Shown one piece after another: positions 1 through 8,575 of a stretch of DNA of 39,336 nt. The notes beneath the pieces are model-generated. The model searched no databases. It was given only the letters and a program-made list of their open reading frames with translations, and was not told the DNA's origin. Location: positions 1-39,336 of the forward strand of contig BJUT01000042.1 in NCBI GenBank assembly GCA_007988745.1, read 5' to 3'. This DNA is from Pseudoalteromonas atlantica. Lineage in GTDB: Bacteria; Pseudomonadota; Gammaproteobacteria; Enterobacterales; Alteromonadaceae. Every line of letters starts with the position of its first letter. The stretch's first letter is position 1. Made by a program: the position numbers and the translations under genes.

Positions 1-79
1 TTCTAAATGAGAATTTTTTAACACAGATAGCGACACGTTTAGCCCCGAAAAATGATTAAGTATTATTGCGGATTGGTAT
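1..79 (-). repeat. Interspersed repeat, left copy (inverted relative to right end)
   Basis: Read on the minus strand this segment begins ATACCAATCCGCAATAATAC and matches the segment at 39252-39330 at 73 of 79 positions by hand alignment. The element may extend beyond the window edge. Its inner end (GGATTGGTATTA, 70-81) runs into the stop codon of the neighbouring aminopeptidase gene. No open reading frame lies in it. Likely a non-autonomous repeat; the family identity is inferred. Confidence 0.8.
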
Positions 80-1614
80 TACATACAGTAGCGCGCAAAC
101 AAGCTCGTTACTGATGCTGCGGTTGGCTTGCCGTGCTGCCAATCACCGCCTTCGACACCACTACCAGCAATGTCCATATGTACATAAGGAAGCGGCTGCT
201 CAGAGTCGTTACCGTGTTTATCAAGCCCACCAACAACGGCTAAAAACGCCATAGGGAATTGATGCCCACGGGCTGTAACAGCAGAGGCGGCATTATTGCT
301 TGATAAAACATCATCAGCGAGGGTACGCGGTTTGATAAAGTCGTAATCTTCACGGCGAGAGCGAGAAACCTCAGCTGCATCTGCCCATAAATCACCACAA
401 TCCGCTATTTGACGAGAGGTATTAGCGCTACGTGCAGGTCCGTTTTCAACATACGCTCCGTAAGGGCCCATAGCACGTGCCGCATGGCCTGTAAGGGTTG
501 CCACGGTGAACAGTGTTGGGTTAACTTCACCTTTGGCGACATCTTTCATTTCGCTAAGTAGGTCACCCATAGCTAAACGCCCTTCTGCATCGGTGTTACC
601 AATGCGTACACGTACGCCTTCACGGCTAGTGATAATTTCATCTGGTACAAAACAATCTGAGCCAATTGAATTACGAACCACAGCTAAGTAAGAAATAACT
701 TTAACGCCTTTAGGTTGGTAATCTGCCACGGCTTTCATAAAGCCCGCAACGGATGCAGCCCCACCTTTATCGCGGCTCATACCCGCCATGTAACCGCCTA
801 CTTTTAAATCGGCGCCGCCGGTATCGTATACTAAGCCTTTACCAACAAACATTAGCGTGCGCGTTACTTCACCTTCTGGCACGTATTCTAGCTTAACAAC
901 ACGTGGATGATGGCGCTCAACCGCATAAGATGCGCGCGCAACAGTGCTAAGCATAGGGTAGTTTTTATCTATCGTGTTAATATCGTCAATCACATCAACC
1001 GCTACTTTAGAGCCTTTAAAAAGCTCAACACAGTAATCAGCAAAACGTGGTGGCGCCATACGTTCAGGCTCAGTACCACATAAATCACGTGCCGCATATT
1101 GCCCTGCTGCAATTGCATTTACAGCTTTAACTGTTTGCTCATTTGCATCTATTAAACCTATTTGCGTAATAGGTTCAATGCTTTCGCCGTGGTATTCGCG
1201 CGCCTCTAAAGGCTGCCATAATGCTTGGCATGCCCCTAAATACGCCACTTCTAACGCATGCTGGTAACGCGCATCTGTATGTAATTTAGGTAAGTAAATA
1301 GCAGGGTTTACACTACCCGCGGCTTTTGCTTCGTTAATCGCTAGTTTAGCAGCATCAAAGTAGCGCCTTACATCATCGTAATCGCGGTTAAGCGGCCCCG
1401 TAGGTGCTAAAACAACGCGTACATTATCAACCACTAAAAACGTAACTTGTTTACCAATACGAGAATCTACTTTAGCGTGTGATTCGATAGCATCACTTAA
1501 TGAGTTATTGGCTAATTGAGAAAAGTCATCACTAATTATAATAAGTGCATCGTGAGAAAATGAGTCAAAGCTTGCACTAAGTGATTGTGCAGCTATCGCT
1601 TGAGGATATGCCAT
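79..1614 (-). CDS. M17 family leucyl aminopeptidase
   Basis: A 511-residue metallo-aminopeptidase that would remove N-terminal residues from peptides in the cytosol. The C-terminal catalytic half carries the M17 metal and catalytic residues: K259 and D264 in GKGLVYDTGG, K271, D282 in RDKGG, and D342, E344 and R346 in NTDAEGR. It is divergent from E. coli PepA outside these motifs but has the usual length. The ATG at 1614 is chosen because an AGGAG lies 8 bases upstream; an ATG 19 codons further out has no such site and would add an implausible N-terminus. No signal peptide is seen. The stop codon (79-81) lies inside the end of an interspersed repeat, so the last residues may be repeat-derived. 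It stands alone, with about 240 bases to dinB. Family assignment is firm; substrate preference is unknown. Confidence 0.92.
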   Translation of the reverse strand: MAYPQAIAAQSLSASFDSFSHDALIIISDDFSQLANNSLSDAIESHAKVDSRIGKQVTFLVVDNVRVVLAPTGPLNRDYDDVRRYFDAAKLAINEAKAAGSVNPAIYLPKLHTDARYQHALEVAYLGACQALWQPLEAREYHGESIEPITQIGLIDANEQTVKAVNAIAAGQYAARDLCGTEPERMAPPRFADYCVELFKGSKVAVDVIDDINTIDKNYPMLSTVARASYAVERHHPRVVKLEYVPEGEVTRTLMFVGKGLVYDTGGADLKVGGYMAGMSRDKGGAASVAGFMKAVADYQPKGVKVISYLAVVRNSIGSDCFVPDEIITSREGVRVRIGNTDAEGRLAMGDLLSEMKDVAKGEVNPTLFTVATLTGHAARAMGPYGAYVENGPARSANTSRQIADCGDLWADAAEVSRSRREDYDFIKPRTLADDVLSSNNAASAVTARGHQFPMAFLAVVGGLDKHGNDSEQPLPYVHMDIAGSGVEGGDWQHGKPTAASVTSLFARYCM

Positions 1615-1853
1615 AAGTAAAACTCCTGTTAGAAAACATAAGGGGCTATTATCGTTGATATAAAAACACAAAACCAGCCAACTGCGATCAGCTCATGTTA
1701 ATCTGGCAACTTGGTTTTACAGCTAACTAAAGTGACTCAGTGTTTTAAGAAGAAACTAACAACAACTATATAGCTTTTAGTAAAGGCAGCCCCTGCTTGC
1801 TCCACGTTTAAATTACTGTACTAAAGCACTCTAAATTGCAAAAAAGCGTGTGG

Positions 1854-2906
1854 TTAATCAAGAATACTCAGTTGCAGATTTAAATTAGGTTCATTTTTAA
1901 CACCTACCCCAATACCTAATAAACGCACCGGTTGCTGCATACCGCGTTGATACGCCTTAGAGAGTAATTCAGTAAAAATAGCAGTATTTAATTGATGATG
2001 AGCTTGATCCGCTGAGGTAACAACAAAGTTTGCAAACTTCACTTTTACACTTAGCTTATTAATACGATTTTGTAGCTGTTGCTTATTAAGGCGCGCTGTT
2101 AGCTCTTCGAGTAATTTAGGTAACTGATCTAAACATTCTTGTAAGCTATTTTTATTGTATTCATAGGTGTGTTCAACACTAAGGGATTTACGGACTCGCT
2201 CAGTGGTTACTTTACCAATATATTCGCCAGCACATTTTTGATAAAGCGATACACCAAAATTCCCCACATGCTGCTGCATCCAATTAACGCCTTTCTCGCG
2301 AACGTCTTTACCTGTGTATAACCCCTTTAAATTAAGCTTTTCGAGGGTTACTTTGCCCACACCAGGGATTTTACCCAGCGGTAAATTATTTAAAAACGCA
2401 TCAACTTCATCCGGTAAAACCACAAATTGACCATTGGGTTTATTTTCGTCACTGGCTATTTTGGCAATAAACTTAATGGGGGCAACCCCGGCAGAGGCAG
2501 TAAGGCCGGTATCGTTATAAATATCTGCTCTAATTTGCTGAGCAATAAGCGTTGCGCTGCCTTTGCATGCGGTGCTGTTGGTTACATCTAGGTAAGCTTC
2601 ATCAAGCGACAGCGGCTCTATTTGGTTGGTATAGCGTTTAAATACAGCGCGTATTTGGTTAGAAATTTCTTTATAAACCGCCATGCGCCCAGGCACAATA
2701 ACTAAATCGGGACATAATTGCTTAGCGTGGTAGTTAGACATAGCCGAGCGAACACCATATTCGCGCGCTATATAATTTGCTGTAGAGAGCACGCCACGAC
2801 GGCTATTGCCACCAATCGCTAAAGGCACACTGCCAAGTTTGGGGTTATCGCGCATTTCAACCGCTGCATAAAAGCAGTCCATGTCGATATGAATAAACTT
2901 TTTCAT
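1854..2906 (-). CDS. dinB: DNA polymerase IV (Y-family translesion polymerase)
   Basis: A 350-residue Y-family DNA polymerase that copies damaged templates during the SOS response. The N-terminus IHIDMDCFYAAVEMRD carries the first catalytic aspartates and SLDEAYLDV carries the catalytic Asp-Glu pair. A helix-hairpin-helix region (GKIPGVGKVT) and a little-finger domain follow, and the length matches E. coli DinB (351). The ATG at 2906 matches the family start; a GTG two codons upstream is the alternative. No good Shine-Dalgarno is visible. A perfect 16-bp LexA operator lies 13 bases upstream, so SOS control is very likely. It is a single gene. The extreme C-terminus ends LNLQLSILD rather than in a clear clamp-binding pentapeptide; QLSIL may serve that role (inference). 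Confidence 0.96.
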   Translation of the reverse strand: MKKFIHIDMDCFYAAVEMRDNPKLGSVPLAIGGNSRRGVLSTANYIAREYGVRSAMSNYHAKQLCPDLVIVPGRMAVYKEISNQIRAVFKRYTNQIEPLSLDEAYLDVTNSTACKGSATLIAQQIRADIYNDTGLTASAGVAPIKFIAKIASDENKPNGQFVVLPDEVDAFLNNLPLGKIPGVGKVTLEKLNLKGLYTGKDVREKGVNWMQQHVGNFGVSLYQKCAGEYIGKVTTERVRKSLSVEHTYEYNKNSLQECLDQLPKLLEELTARLNKQQLQNRINKLSVKVKFANFVVTSADQAHHQLNTAIFTELLSKAYQRGMQQPVRLLGIGVGVKNEPNLNLQLSILD

Positions 2907-2919
2907 TACCACATAACAA

Positions 2920-2935
2920 CTGTTTATTTATACAG
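2920..2935 (-). promoter_or_regulatory. LexA box (SOS operator) of dinB
   Basis: On the minus strand the sequence is CTGTATAAATAAACAG, which fits the gammaproteobacterial LexA consensus CTGT-N8-ACAG exactly and has an AT-only core. The TATAAA inside it could itself be a -10 element, so LexA binding would cover the promoter. It lies 13 bases before the dinB ATG. Confidence 0.92.
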
Positions 2936-2996
2936 CCATTATTAAGGATTCACTTTCATTAAGCAAGTCCATTAAAGCCTGTTTAACTTGCTAAAG

Positions 2997-3021
2997 TTAA
3001 AAGCGCTACTAGGTGTAGCGC
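2997..3021 (-). terminator. Rho-independent terminator of the small membrane protein gene
   Basis: On the minus strand GCGCTAC, a 5-base loop ACCTA and GTAGCGC form a perfect 7-bp GC-rich stem followed by TTTTAAC. It lies 30 bases past the stop of the minus-strand gene at 3052 and would insulate dinB from it. Confidence 0.65.
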
Positions 3022-3051
3022 GTTAAACCGTGCAAGCTTTAAACAGCTTTT

Positions 3052-3228
3052 TTAAAACGGCTGCTTAAAGCGCTTTGATTTTTTAAAGCAATGTAGCCAA
3101 AAAACAAACTCCAATAAAAACCCCGCAGCTAAAAGCATTATGCCGCCGGAGGCATTACCCATTGCATAGCAAGCAAAAGACGCTATAAAAACTAAACTGG
3201 CTAAAGCCCAATTAATTATATTTTGCAT
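3052..3228 (-). CDS. Small membrane protein of unknown function (58 aa)
   Basis: From the ATG at 3228 this encodes 58 residues with two hydrophobic helices (about residues 5-22 and 29-50) joined by a short Gly/Asn turn. It ends in a basic tail (KKSKRFKQ), which suggests a small inner-membrane protein with a cytoplasmic C-terminus. The reading frame is open for 44 more codons upstream, but that extension is polar, reads through a GTGTGT tract and looks non-coding. The ribosome site is weak (CGAGAAC). A terminator hairpin lies just downstream, which supports a real transcription unit. The family is not recognised. Confidence 0.5.
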   Translation of the reverse strand: MQNIINWALASLVFIASFACYAMGNASGGIMLLAAGFLLEFVFWLHCFKKSKRFKQPF

Positions 3229-3382
3229 GTGTGTTCTCGTGTGTGTGTTGTCTGTGTTATTTAACTGTAGTCCTAAAAATAAATAGGTACAATCATCATA
3301 TAAAAAAACATGGCATTTATTGTCTTGAGCTACAAACACCATATTGATAATCTCATTCATTTAAAACTAAGAGTACACATAC

Positions 3383-3805
3383 ATGCAAAGGTTCAAAGAT
3401 CAGCACCCTATACATACCGATATCACCGTAGCATGGGCCGATATGGACGCCCTACAACATGTTAACAACGTGGTGTACTTGCGTTATTTTGAAATTGCGC
3501 GTATCGATTTTCTAAATAAAATAAATCAGTTTGATACGATAAAACCAGGTGGAATAGGCCCGGTCATTAGTGAAAACAATATTCGCTATAAACGTCCAGT
3601 GACCTTCCCAGATACCTTAACCGTAGGTATTACTATTTCAGATATAAAAAGCGACCGTTTTATGATGAATTACTCTGTATTTAGCCATGCTCAGCAAGCT
3701 ATTACTACCACAGGCTATTCTCAAGTTGTTATGTTTGACTTTAAAACAGGACAAAAAGCGGCGATTTCAGAGCCATTACTATCGGCACTACACCAATTCG
3801 CTTAA
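3383..3805 (+). CDS. Acyl-CoA thioesterase, hotdog fold (4HBT, YbgC/FadM-like)
   Basis: A 140-residue single-hotdog-domain protein expected to hydrolyse acyl-CoA thioesters in the cytosol. The N-terminal motif WADMDALQHVNNVVYLRYFE (residues 18-37) contains the catalytic-position aspartate (D22), H26 and the HVNN turn followed by the long hotdog helix. Length is typical of the YbgC/FadM group. The gene runs divergently from the small membrane protein gene. Its last codons (3791-3805, encoding HQFA and stop) overlap the left arm of a short inverted repeat, so the natural C-terminus may have been altered. The acyl chain substrate cannot be read from sequence. Confidence 0.88.
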   Translation: MQRFKDQHPIHTDITVAWADMDALQHVNNVVYLRYFEIARIDFLNKINQFDTIKPGGIGPVISENNIRYKRPVTFPDTLTVGITISDIKSDRFMMNYSVFSHAQQAITTTGYSQVVMFDFKTGQKAAISEPLLSALHQFA

Positions 3806-3831
3806 TTAGGTTTTATTGCGAATTGGTATTA
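3789..3831. repeat. Short inverted-repeat element at the thioesterase 3' end
   Basis: ACCAATTCGC at 3792-3801 is the perfect reverse complement of GCGAATTGGT at 3818-3827, separated by 16 AT-rich bases. The outer flanks (TAC and ATTA) match the ends of the 166-bp element at 25208-25373 and of the window-end repeats. It contains the thioesterase stop codon, and its hairpin could also act as a transcript end. Likely a minimal or decayed member of the same repeat family. Confidence 0.65.
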
Positions 3832-3872
3832 ATTATCCACTCTCAAGATCTTACATAATTTAAGGATTTTAA

Positions 3873-4925
3873 ATGCAATACAGTCCGTTAGGCAGCAGCG
3901 GTGTTGATGTTTCTAGAGTATGCTTAGGCAGCATGACTTGGGGTAAACAAAATACCCAACAAGAAGCCGATGAGCAAATAGCTTATGCCTTGGCACAAGG
4001 CGTTAATTTTATAGATACTGCCGAAATGTATGCCGTTCCTCCTTCACCAGAGACCTACGGTAAAACAGAGCAAATTATAGGTAACTGGCTTAGTCGCAAT
4101 GCGCAAAAGCGCGGTGATATTGTATTGGCGACCAAAATTGCAGGCAATGGCCTATCGTGGGTACGAGATGGCGGCGATATAACACGCAGCGCTGTCATTG
4201 AGGCCGTAGATAACTCGCTGAAACGCCTACAAACCGACTACATAGATTTATACCAATTGCATTGGCCTAATCGCTCTACCCCACATTTTGGCAGGCAGTG
4301 GCCAGGTAAACTCACTTTTAGTGACGTAGATACTGAGCAACAACAAGCGGGTATGCTTGATATTTTAGAGGGCCTTAATGAGTGTGTTAAAGCCGGAAAA
4401 ATAAAATATTGTGGCCTTTCAGATGACACCCCATGGGGCATTAGCCAATTTTTAAATTTAGCAAAAGCGCATAACTTACCGCGTATGGTGTCTATTCAGA
4501 ACGAGTTTAGCCTAGCGCACGCTAAAGATTGGCCCTACTTAATTGAGCAGTGTATCCATGAAGACATTGCTTATTTACCTTGGTCACCGCTTGCTGCAGG
4601 CCTGCTAACGGGTAAATACCTAAACGGCGCGCGCCCAGCTGGCTCGCGTTGGACATTTATGCAGCGCAATGGCATTTTTAGAGATACCCCTAACGCGCAA
4701 AAAGCCACGCAGCGTTATGTAGAGCTTGCACATGCAAGCGGCATAACCCCAGCCCAATTGGCACTTGCTTGGTGTAATCAAGTCGATGGCGTTACCTCGT
4801 CAATTATTGGTGCGACCAGCATGGCCCAATTAAAAGAAGACATTGACGCTTTTAGCATAACTTTAAGCGACGACACACTAGCTGAAATTGGTACTATTTT
4901 TAAAGATTACCCGCAGCCATACTAA
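3873..4925 (+). CDS. tas: Aldo/keto reductase, Tas-like
   Basis: A 350-residue NADPH-dependent aldo/keto reductase closely resembling E. coli Tas (YgdS) in length and order of motifs. The start MQYSPLGSSGVDVS, GVNFIDTAEMYAVPPSPET and QTDYIDLYQLHWP all have Tas counterparts. The catalytic tetrad is complete: D48, Y53, K88, H130. GATSMAQLKEDI near the C-terminus is the cofactor-binding segment. AAGGA lies 7 bases before the ATG, and a strong terminator follows the stop, so it is probably a single-gene unit. The physiological substrate is unknown. Tas complements a tyrosine auxotrophy in E. coli, but that function cannot be assumed here. Confidence 0.9.
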   Translation: MQYSPLGSSGVDVSRVCLGSMTWGKQNTQQEADEQIAYALAQGVNFIDTAEMYAVPPSPETYGKTEQIIGNWLSRNAQKRGDIVLATKIAGNGLSWVRDGGDITRSAVIEAVDNSLKRLQTDYIDLYQLHWPNRSTPHFGRQWPGKLTFSDVDTEQQQAGMLDILEGLNECVKAGKIKYCGLSDDTPWGISQFLNLAKAHNLPRMVSIQNEFSLAHAKDWPYLIEQCIHEDIAYLPWSPLAAGLLTGKYLNGARPAGSRWTFMQRNGIFRDTPNAQKATQRYVELAHASGITPAQLALAWCNQVDGVTSSIIGATSMAQLKEDIDAFSITLSDDTLAEIGTIFKDYPQPY

Positions 4926-4936
4926 ACCAAAATAAT

Positions 4937-4960
4937 AGGCAGTTTTTTTACTGCCTTTTT
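4937..4960 (+). terminator. Rho-independent terminator after the Tas-like gene
   Basis: AGGCAGT (4937-4943) pairs perfectly with ACTGCCT (4950-4956) across a 6-T loop, followed by TTTT. It starts 12 bases after the stop codon. Confidence 0.85.
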
Positions 4961-4971
4961 CTCTCTTACAT

Positions 4972-4999
4972 TTGAACATATACAAAGTAAAACTATACT
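4972..4999 (+). promoter_or_regulatory. Sigma-70 promoter for the solute-binding-like gene
   Basis: TTGAAC (4972-4977) and TATACT (4994-4999) with a 16-base spacer give a good -35/-10 pair, 34 bases upstream of the ATG at 5034 and just after a terminator. Confidence 0.65.
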
Positions 5000-5033
5000 A
5001 AAGTTAACTTAAATGGATTATTTTTAGTGAGTT

Positions 5034-5957
5034 ATGCTTAGAAATGTAATTTTATTCTTTGGTGTACTAGGTGGTTTAATGCGTTACGGGTACGCTGACA
5101 ATACTCACCCAATTAAAGAAATTGTATGGCTACAAAGTTACACGCCCCCGTTTCATATGGATAAAGATTCGCATGCGCCGCAAGGCGGTATTTGTGACAA
5201 CCTCACCGAGCAACTAATTAACAGTATTGATGATGTAAAACATACGCGACTAATCGTGCCGCAAGAGCGAATTAATAAGCACTTAAATGAAGGCGATAAT
5301 GCATGTTTTCCGTGTGTTATTCATAAAAAAACGGCCAATGGGGTGTTACAGTTTTCTACCCCCACCACGGTTTACCCGCCTTTTTCGGTTTTAACCACTC
5401 AAAAACTTGCTCCAGAAATACACGCTAAGCATGGCAGCCCTATTAAACTTATTCATTTATTGTCAGACGAGCAATATGTATATGGTCAAGCCGCGGCGCG
5501 CAAGTTTACTTCAAAAATTAATAAAATAATCGAAAACACCACGGTGTATCATAAAGCATCGCTAAGCTGGAGCAGCGAAAATGAAAGCCAAGCTGTTATT
5601 GCTCGCTTAAGTCGCGGCTTTTTAGATTACACAATAGACTACCCGTTTATGGGGGATTATTTTGTCAACCACAGTAAGTTTAAGAATATAGTCAGTTTGC
5701 CAATTGAAGAAGACCCCAGAGAGTTTGTTTTAGGGGCTATAGGGTGTGCAGTAAGAGCACCGAATGATTTTGCTACCAAGGCGCTTAATAAAATAAATAA
5801 AGCGCTACATAAGCAGGTATTACAATCGCCTGCTTATATAAATAGTCAGCGTTTTTGGTTAGAGCAAAGTTTTCCGCAGTTTACTAAGCATTACCAACAG
5901 CAAATACTCAATCCTATTGTGCCTGCCAGCTCTGCGATAACAAGCACGTCGAATTAG
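5034..5957 (+). CDS. Exported solute-binding-like protein (PBP2 fold)
   Basis: A 307-residue protein with an N-terminal hydrophobic signal segment (residues 1-21, ending GYA) followed by a type-2 periplasmic binding protein-like body. EIVWLQSYTPPFHM is the typical first strand and ligand-cleft entry of this superfamily, and the overall pattern resembles the TIGR02285-type proteins. Two cysteines close together (ACFPCVIHKK) may form a disulfide. No permease or ATPase gene is adjacent, so it may be a sensor or scavenging protein rather than part of an ABC importer (inference). The 3' end overlaps the convergent hydrolase gene by 44 bases. Ligand unknown. Confidence 0.75.
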   Translation: MLRNVILFFGVLGGLMRYGYADNTHPIKEIVWLQSYTPPFHMDKDSHAPQGGICDNLTEQLINSIDDVKHTRLIVPQERINKHLNEGDNACFPCVIHKKTANGVLQFSTPTTVYPPFSVLTTQKLAPEIHAKHGSPIKLIHLLSDEQYVYGQAAARKFTSKINKIIENTTVYHKASLSWSSENESQAVIARLSRGFLDYTIDYPFMGDYFVNHSKFKNIVSLPIEEDPREFVLGAIGCAVRAPNDFATKALNKINKALHKQVLQSPAYINSQRFWLEQSFPQFTKHYQQQILNPIVPASSAITSTSN

Positions 5958-6528
5958 CATACAAGCTTACTGTAAATACGCTATTTGCAGGCACTTCTCC
6001 TACGCCTGCAGGCGTCCCTGTCATTATTACATCGCCATTTTCTAAGTGCATAAACTCATTAATTTCACTTAAAATATCTTTAGGCTTATGTATCATAAAT
6101 TGCGTATCGCCTTGCTGAATAACGTTATCGTTAATTTTAAGCTCAAACGTAAACGCCTGCTCGGCATCCGCAATACTTACAAAGGGCGTTAGTAATACCG
6201 AGCCGTTAAAAGCCTTGGCGCGCTCCCACGGTAGCCCTTTATTTTTAAGCTTACTTTGCACGGTACGTTTAGTTAAATCCAACCCTAAACCTACGCCTGC
6301 CAACTCATTATTTTTAATAACAAAACACAGCTCGGTTTCATAATGCAGTGTGTCGTTATTGTGCGTAGCAAATAAGGTAGACGAAAGCGCACTGTTCGGT
6401 TTATTAAACAATACCATTTGATCTGGTAGCTCATTATTAAGCTCAGCAATATGCGCGGTGTAATTACGCCCAACGCATACTACTTTAGAGGGCGTTAATA
6501 TCTCACTTTCTAGTTTTATCGACTGCAT
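5914..6528 (-). CDS. Fumarylacetoacetate hydrolase family protein (YcgM-like)
   Basis: A 204-residue single-domain member of the FAH family, similar in length to E. coli YcgM. The metal-binding residues are present: E64 and E66 in HYETELCFVI and D84 in GVGLGLDLTKR. The substrate loop TGTPAGVGEV lies near the C-terminus. Family members hydrolyse acylpyruvates or decarboxylate oxaloacetate; which applies here is not visible. Its start lies 15 bases after the stop of the hybrid kinase gene, so it is probably the last gene of the signalling operon although it is metabolic. It converges on and overlaps the solute-binding-like gene by 44 bases. Confidence 0.88.
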   Translation of the reverse strand: MQSIKLESEILTPSKVVCVGRNYTAHIAELNNELPDQMVLFNKPNSALSSTLFATHNNDTLHYETELCFVIKNNELAGVGLGLDLTKRTVQSKLKNKGLPWERAKAFNGSVLLTPFVSIADAEQAFTFELKINDNVIQQGDTQFMIHKPKDILSEINEFMHLENGDVIMTGTPAGVGEVPANSVFTVSLYANSTCLLSQSWQAQ

Positions 6529-6543
6529 AAAATAACTTCTAAA

Positions 6544-8514
6544 TTACGAGCTGATCAAGGTTTCTAATAAGCTCAGATTAATCGGCTTCAAAAGTACATG
6601 ATTAATATTTAAATCTTTGATCTGCTTAGGATCGGGCTCTGCACCACTAACAATCACTAAGCTTAAGTCAGGGTAACGTTCGTTAATTTGCTTCCCTAAA
6701 TCTACACCACGCCCGTCAGGTAAGTGCATATCTAGCAATACCTTATTAAATTGTTGGTCATGATTGAGGGTTTGTAAACACTGTGCACACGTTGAGGTAA
6801 TAACGGTTTCTACCCCTAAACTTTCTAGCAACAACTGCGTAATTTGCGCTGCATCTTGGTCGTCCTCAACCAATAAAAAGCGCTGTTTTTTCTCTATTAC
6901 AGCTTTGTCGCTGTGAATGTTTTTAGCTTGAGGCGCATGCTCTGGCGATACTAAGTAATCTTGTAAGCATTGATACAAAGAAGAGCTATCAACGGGCTTT
7001 GGTATTACATCGTTAAAGCCAAGGGCGGCAAGCTCTTCATGTATGCCTTTCATAGTGGCGGCAGTAAGCGCAATAATTGGGCCTGTATAGCCCATTTTTC
7101 TAAGCTCTATTGTCGCTTCTTTACCGCCCATTACAGGCATATGTATATCAATAAAAATAATGTCGTAAGGTGAGCGATACGCCTCGGCAATTCTTACTTT
7201 TTCAAGCGCTTGCTGGCCATGCTCGGCGTAGTCTACGCGCGCACCACATGTGCTAATCATATGGCCAACTAACATACGTAAATCGCGTAAATCATCAACC
7301 ACTAATACGCGGCCAGTCACTTTGCATGGTGCTGATTTTGTCTGTAATTGCGAGCCACTACTAAAGTTTAATACTTGGCGTTCTACTTCACTTATATCAC
7401 CTGGGTACACCGAAATAGTAAAGGTAGAGCCTTCGCCCATTCTAGAGGTTAAATCGATACTGCCGTGCATACGCGCTAATAGCTCGGCACAAATCGCAAG
7501 GCCTAAGCCTGCTCCGCCAACAGAGCGCGATTCTACATCGGCTATTTGCTCAAAGGGTTTAAAAATTAATGCTTGTTTTTCAGGGGCAATCCCCATGCCT
7601 GAATCTTTAATACTAAAAAATAGCATTTCTTGGCCTTCAACCCACTCGGTCCAGGCACTAACCACTATTTCGCCCTTTTCGGTAAATTTAACCGCATTAT
7701 TGATTAAGTTAATGAGTATTTGGCGTACGCGGGTGGCATCTACTCTCACAATAAGAGGTAAGGGCTGTAGAGACTCAAAGCGAAGGTTTAAGCCTTTATC
7801 AAGCACAGATACACGCATTAAAGTGTAAACATCAGCCAGCATGCTATCTAAGTTTACTTCACTTAAGGTGAGCTCTAATTTGTCGGCAGCAATTTTAGAT
7901 AAATCGAGCACGTCGTTTAACAAGCTCAGCAAGTGCTTACCGTTTCGGTAAATAACCCCTAATTCGTTTTCGGCCTGTTTGCTAAAGTCGCTTTGCAGCA
8001 GTAACTCTGTGTAACCTAATATAGATGAAAGCGGGGTACGTAATTCGTGGCTTAAGTGGGCTAAAAATCTGTCTTTTGAGCGGTTCTCTGCCTCGGCTTT
8101 TAAACGCTCTACTCGCTCGCCTTCAACATCTTTACGCGCTAAAGCATAACGTATAGCGCGAGCAAACCGGCTCGAACTCATTTCTGTTTTTATAAGGTAA
8201 TCTACCGCGCCGGCATCAAGTGCTGCAGAGTCTAATTCATCATTAGATTGCCCTGTAAGCATAATAATTGGCCCGCTAAACCCATTAGCAATGGCCTTTT
8301 TTAATACACTTAGCCCATTTGAGGCGCCTAATCGATAATCAAGCAAACAAATATCGTGATCGTTTTTACTTAAAATGCTTATTGCTTGCTCAGGAGAGCT
8401 TATCCAATCTATGTCAAATGTATGTGAATCTAACTGATCTAAGTAGTCGCAAGTGAGAATGTAATCATCTTCATCGTCTTCTACTAAAAGTAAGCGAGTC
8501 ACTTTATCTAACAT
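6544..8514 (-). CDS. Hybrid sensor kinase, REC-HisKA-HATPase-REC-REC
   Basis: A 656-residue soluble hybrid kinase with no transmembrane segment. Order: receiver 1 (about 5-125, phosphoacceptor D59 in LLDYRLG), dimerisation domain with H156 in AHLSHELRTPLSS, ATPase domain (N-box LINLINNAVKFTE near 267-279, G1 DSGMGIAPE, G2 GGAGLGLAI), receiver 2 (about 402-522, D456 in FIDIHMPVMGG) and receiver 3 (about 545-656, D595 in LLDMHLPDGRG). The N-terminal receiver in place of a sensor domain means its input is phosphorylation from another kinase. The ATG at 8514 is chosen for AAAGGAGG 5 bases upstream. It follows the Rcp1-like regulator gene by 61 bases that contain a 20-bp palindrome. Its signal and final output are unknown. 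Confidence 0.93.
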   Translation of the reverse strand: MLDKVTRLLLVEDDEDDYILTCDYLDQLDSHTFDIDWISSPEQAISILSKNDHDICLLDYRLGASNGLSVLKKAIANGFSGPIIMLTGQSNDELDSAALDAGAVDYLIKTEMSSSRFARAIRYALARKDVEGERVERLKAEAENRSKDRFLAHLSHELRTPLSSILGYTELLLQSDFSKQAENELGVIYRNGKHLLSLLNDVLDLSKIAADKLELTLSEVNLDSMLADVYTLMRVSVLDKGLNLRFESLQPLPLIVRVDATRVRQILINLINNAVKFTEKGEIVVSAWTEWVEGQEMLFFSIKDSGMGIAPEKQALIFKPFEQIADVESRSVGGAGLGLAICAELLARMHGSIDLTSRMGEGSTFTISVYPGDISEVERQVLNFSSGSQLQTKSAPCKVTGRVLVVDDLRDLRMLVGHMISTCGARVDYAEHGQQALEKVRIAEAYRSPYDIIFIDIHMPVMGGKEATIELRKMGYTGPIIALTAATMKGIHEELAALGFNDVIPKPVDSSSLYQCLQDYLVSPEHAPQAKNIHSDKAVIEKKQRFLLVEDDQDAAQITQLLLESLGVETVITSTCAQCLQTLNHDQQFNKVLLDMHLPDGRGVDLGKQINERYPDLSLVIVSGAEPDPKQIKDLNINHVLLKPINLSLLETLISS

Positions 8515-8540
8515 ACTACCTCCTTTTGTTTGCATTTAAT

Positions 8541-8560
8541 AAGCCCCTAATTAGGGGCTT
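8541..8560 (-). repeat. Intercistronic perfect palindrome (RNA hairpin)
   Basis: AAGCCCCTAA followed by TTAGGGGCTT is a perfect 20-bp palindrome between the Rcp1-like regulator and the hybrid kinase. It lacks a T-run on the minus strand, so it is a poor terminator. It may act as a partial terminator or an mRNA-processing or stability hairpin that sets the ratio of the two proteins (inference). Confidence 0.6.
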
Positions 8561-8575
8561 AATGTTGCTACTTAT

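Noticed and set aside
1780..1800. Terminator hairpin GGCAGCCCCTGC after dinB
   Set aside because: The stem is only three to four base pairs and has no convincing T-run.
3229..3360. Upstream extension of the 58-aa membrane protein
   Set aside because: The sequence is polar, low-complexity in part (GTGTGT tract) and unlike a signal peptide; the shorter form is a coherent two-helix protein.
5034..5957. ABC importer operon around the solute-binding-like gene
   Set aside because: Neighbouring genes are an aldo/keto reductase and a convergent hydrolase; no permease or ATPase gene is present.
7250..7828. Long open frame on the plus strand opposite the hybrid kinase
   Set aside because: It lies entirely within the kinase coding region, has no ribosome site and no protein-family features; it is a shadow frame.
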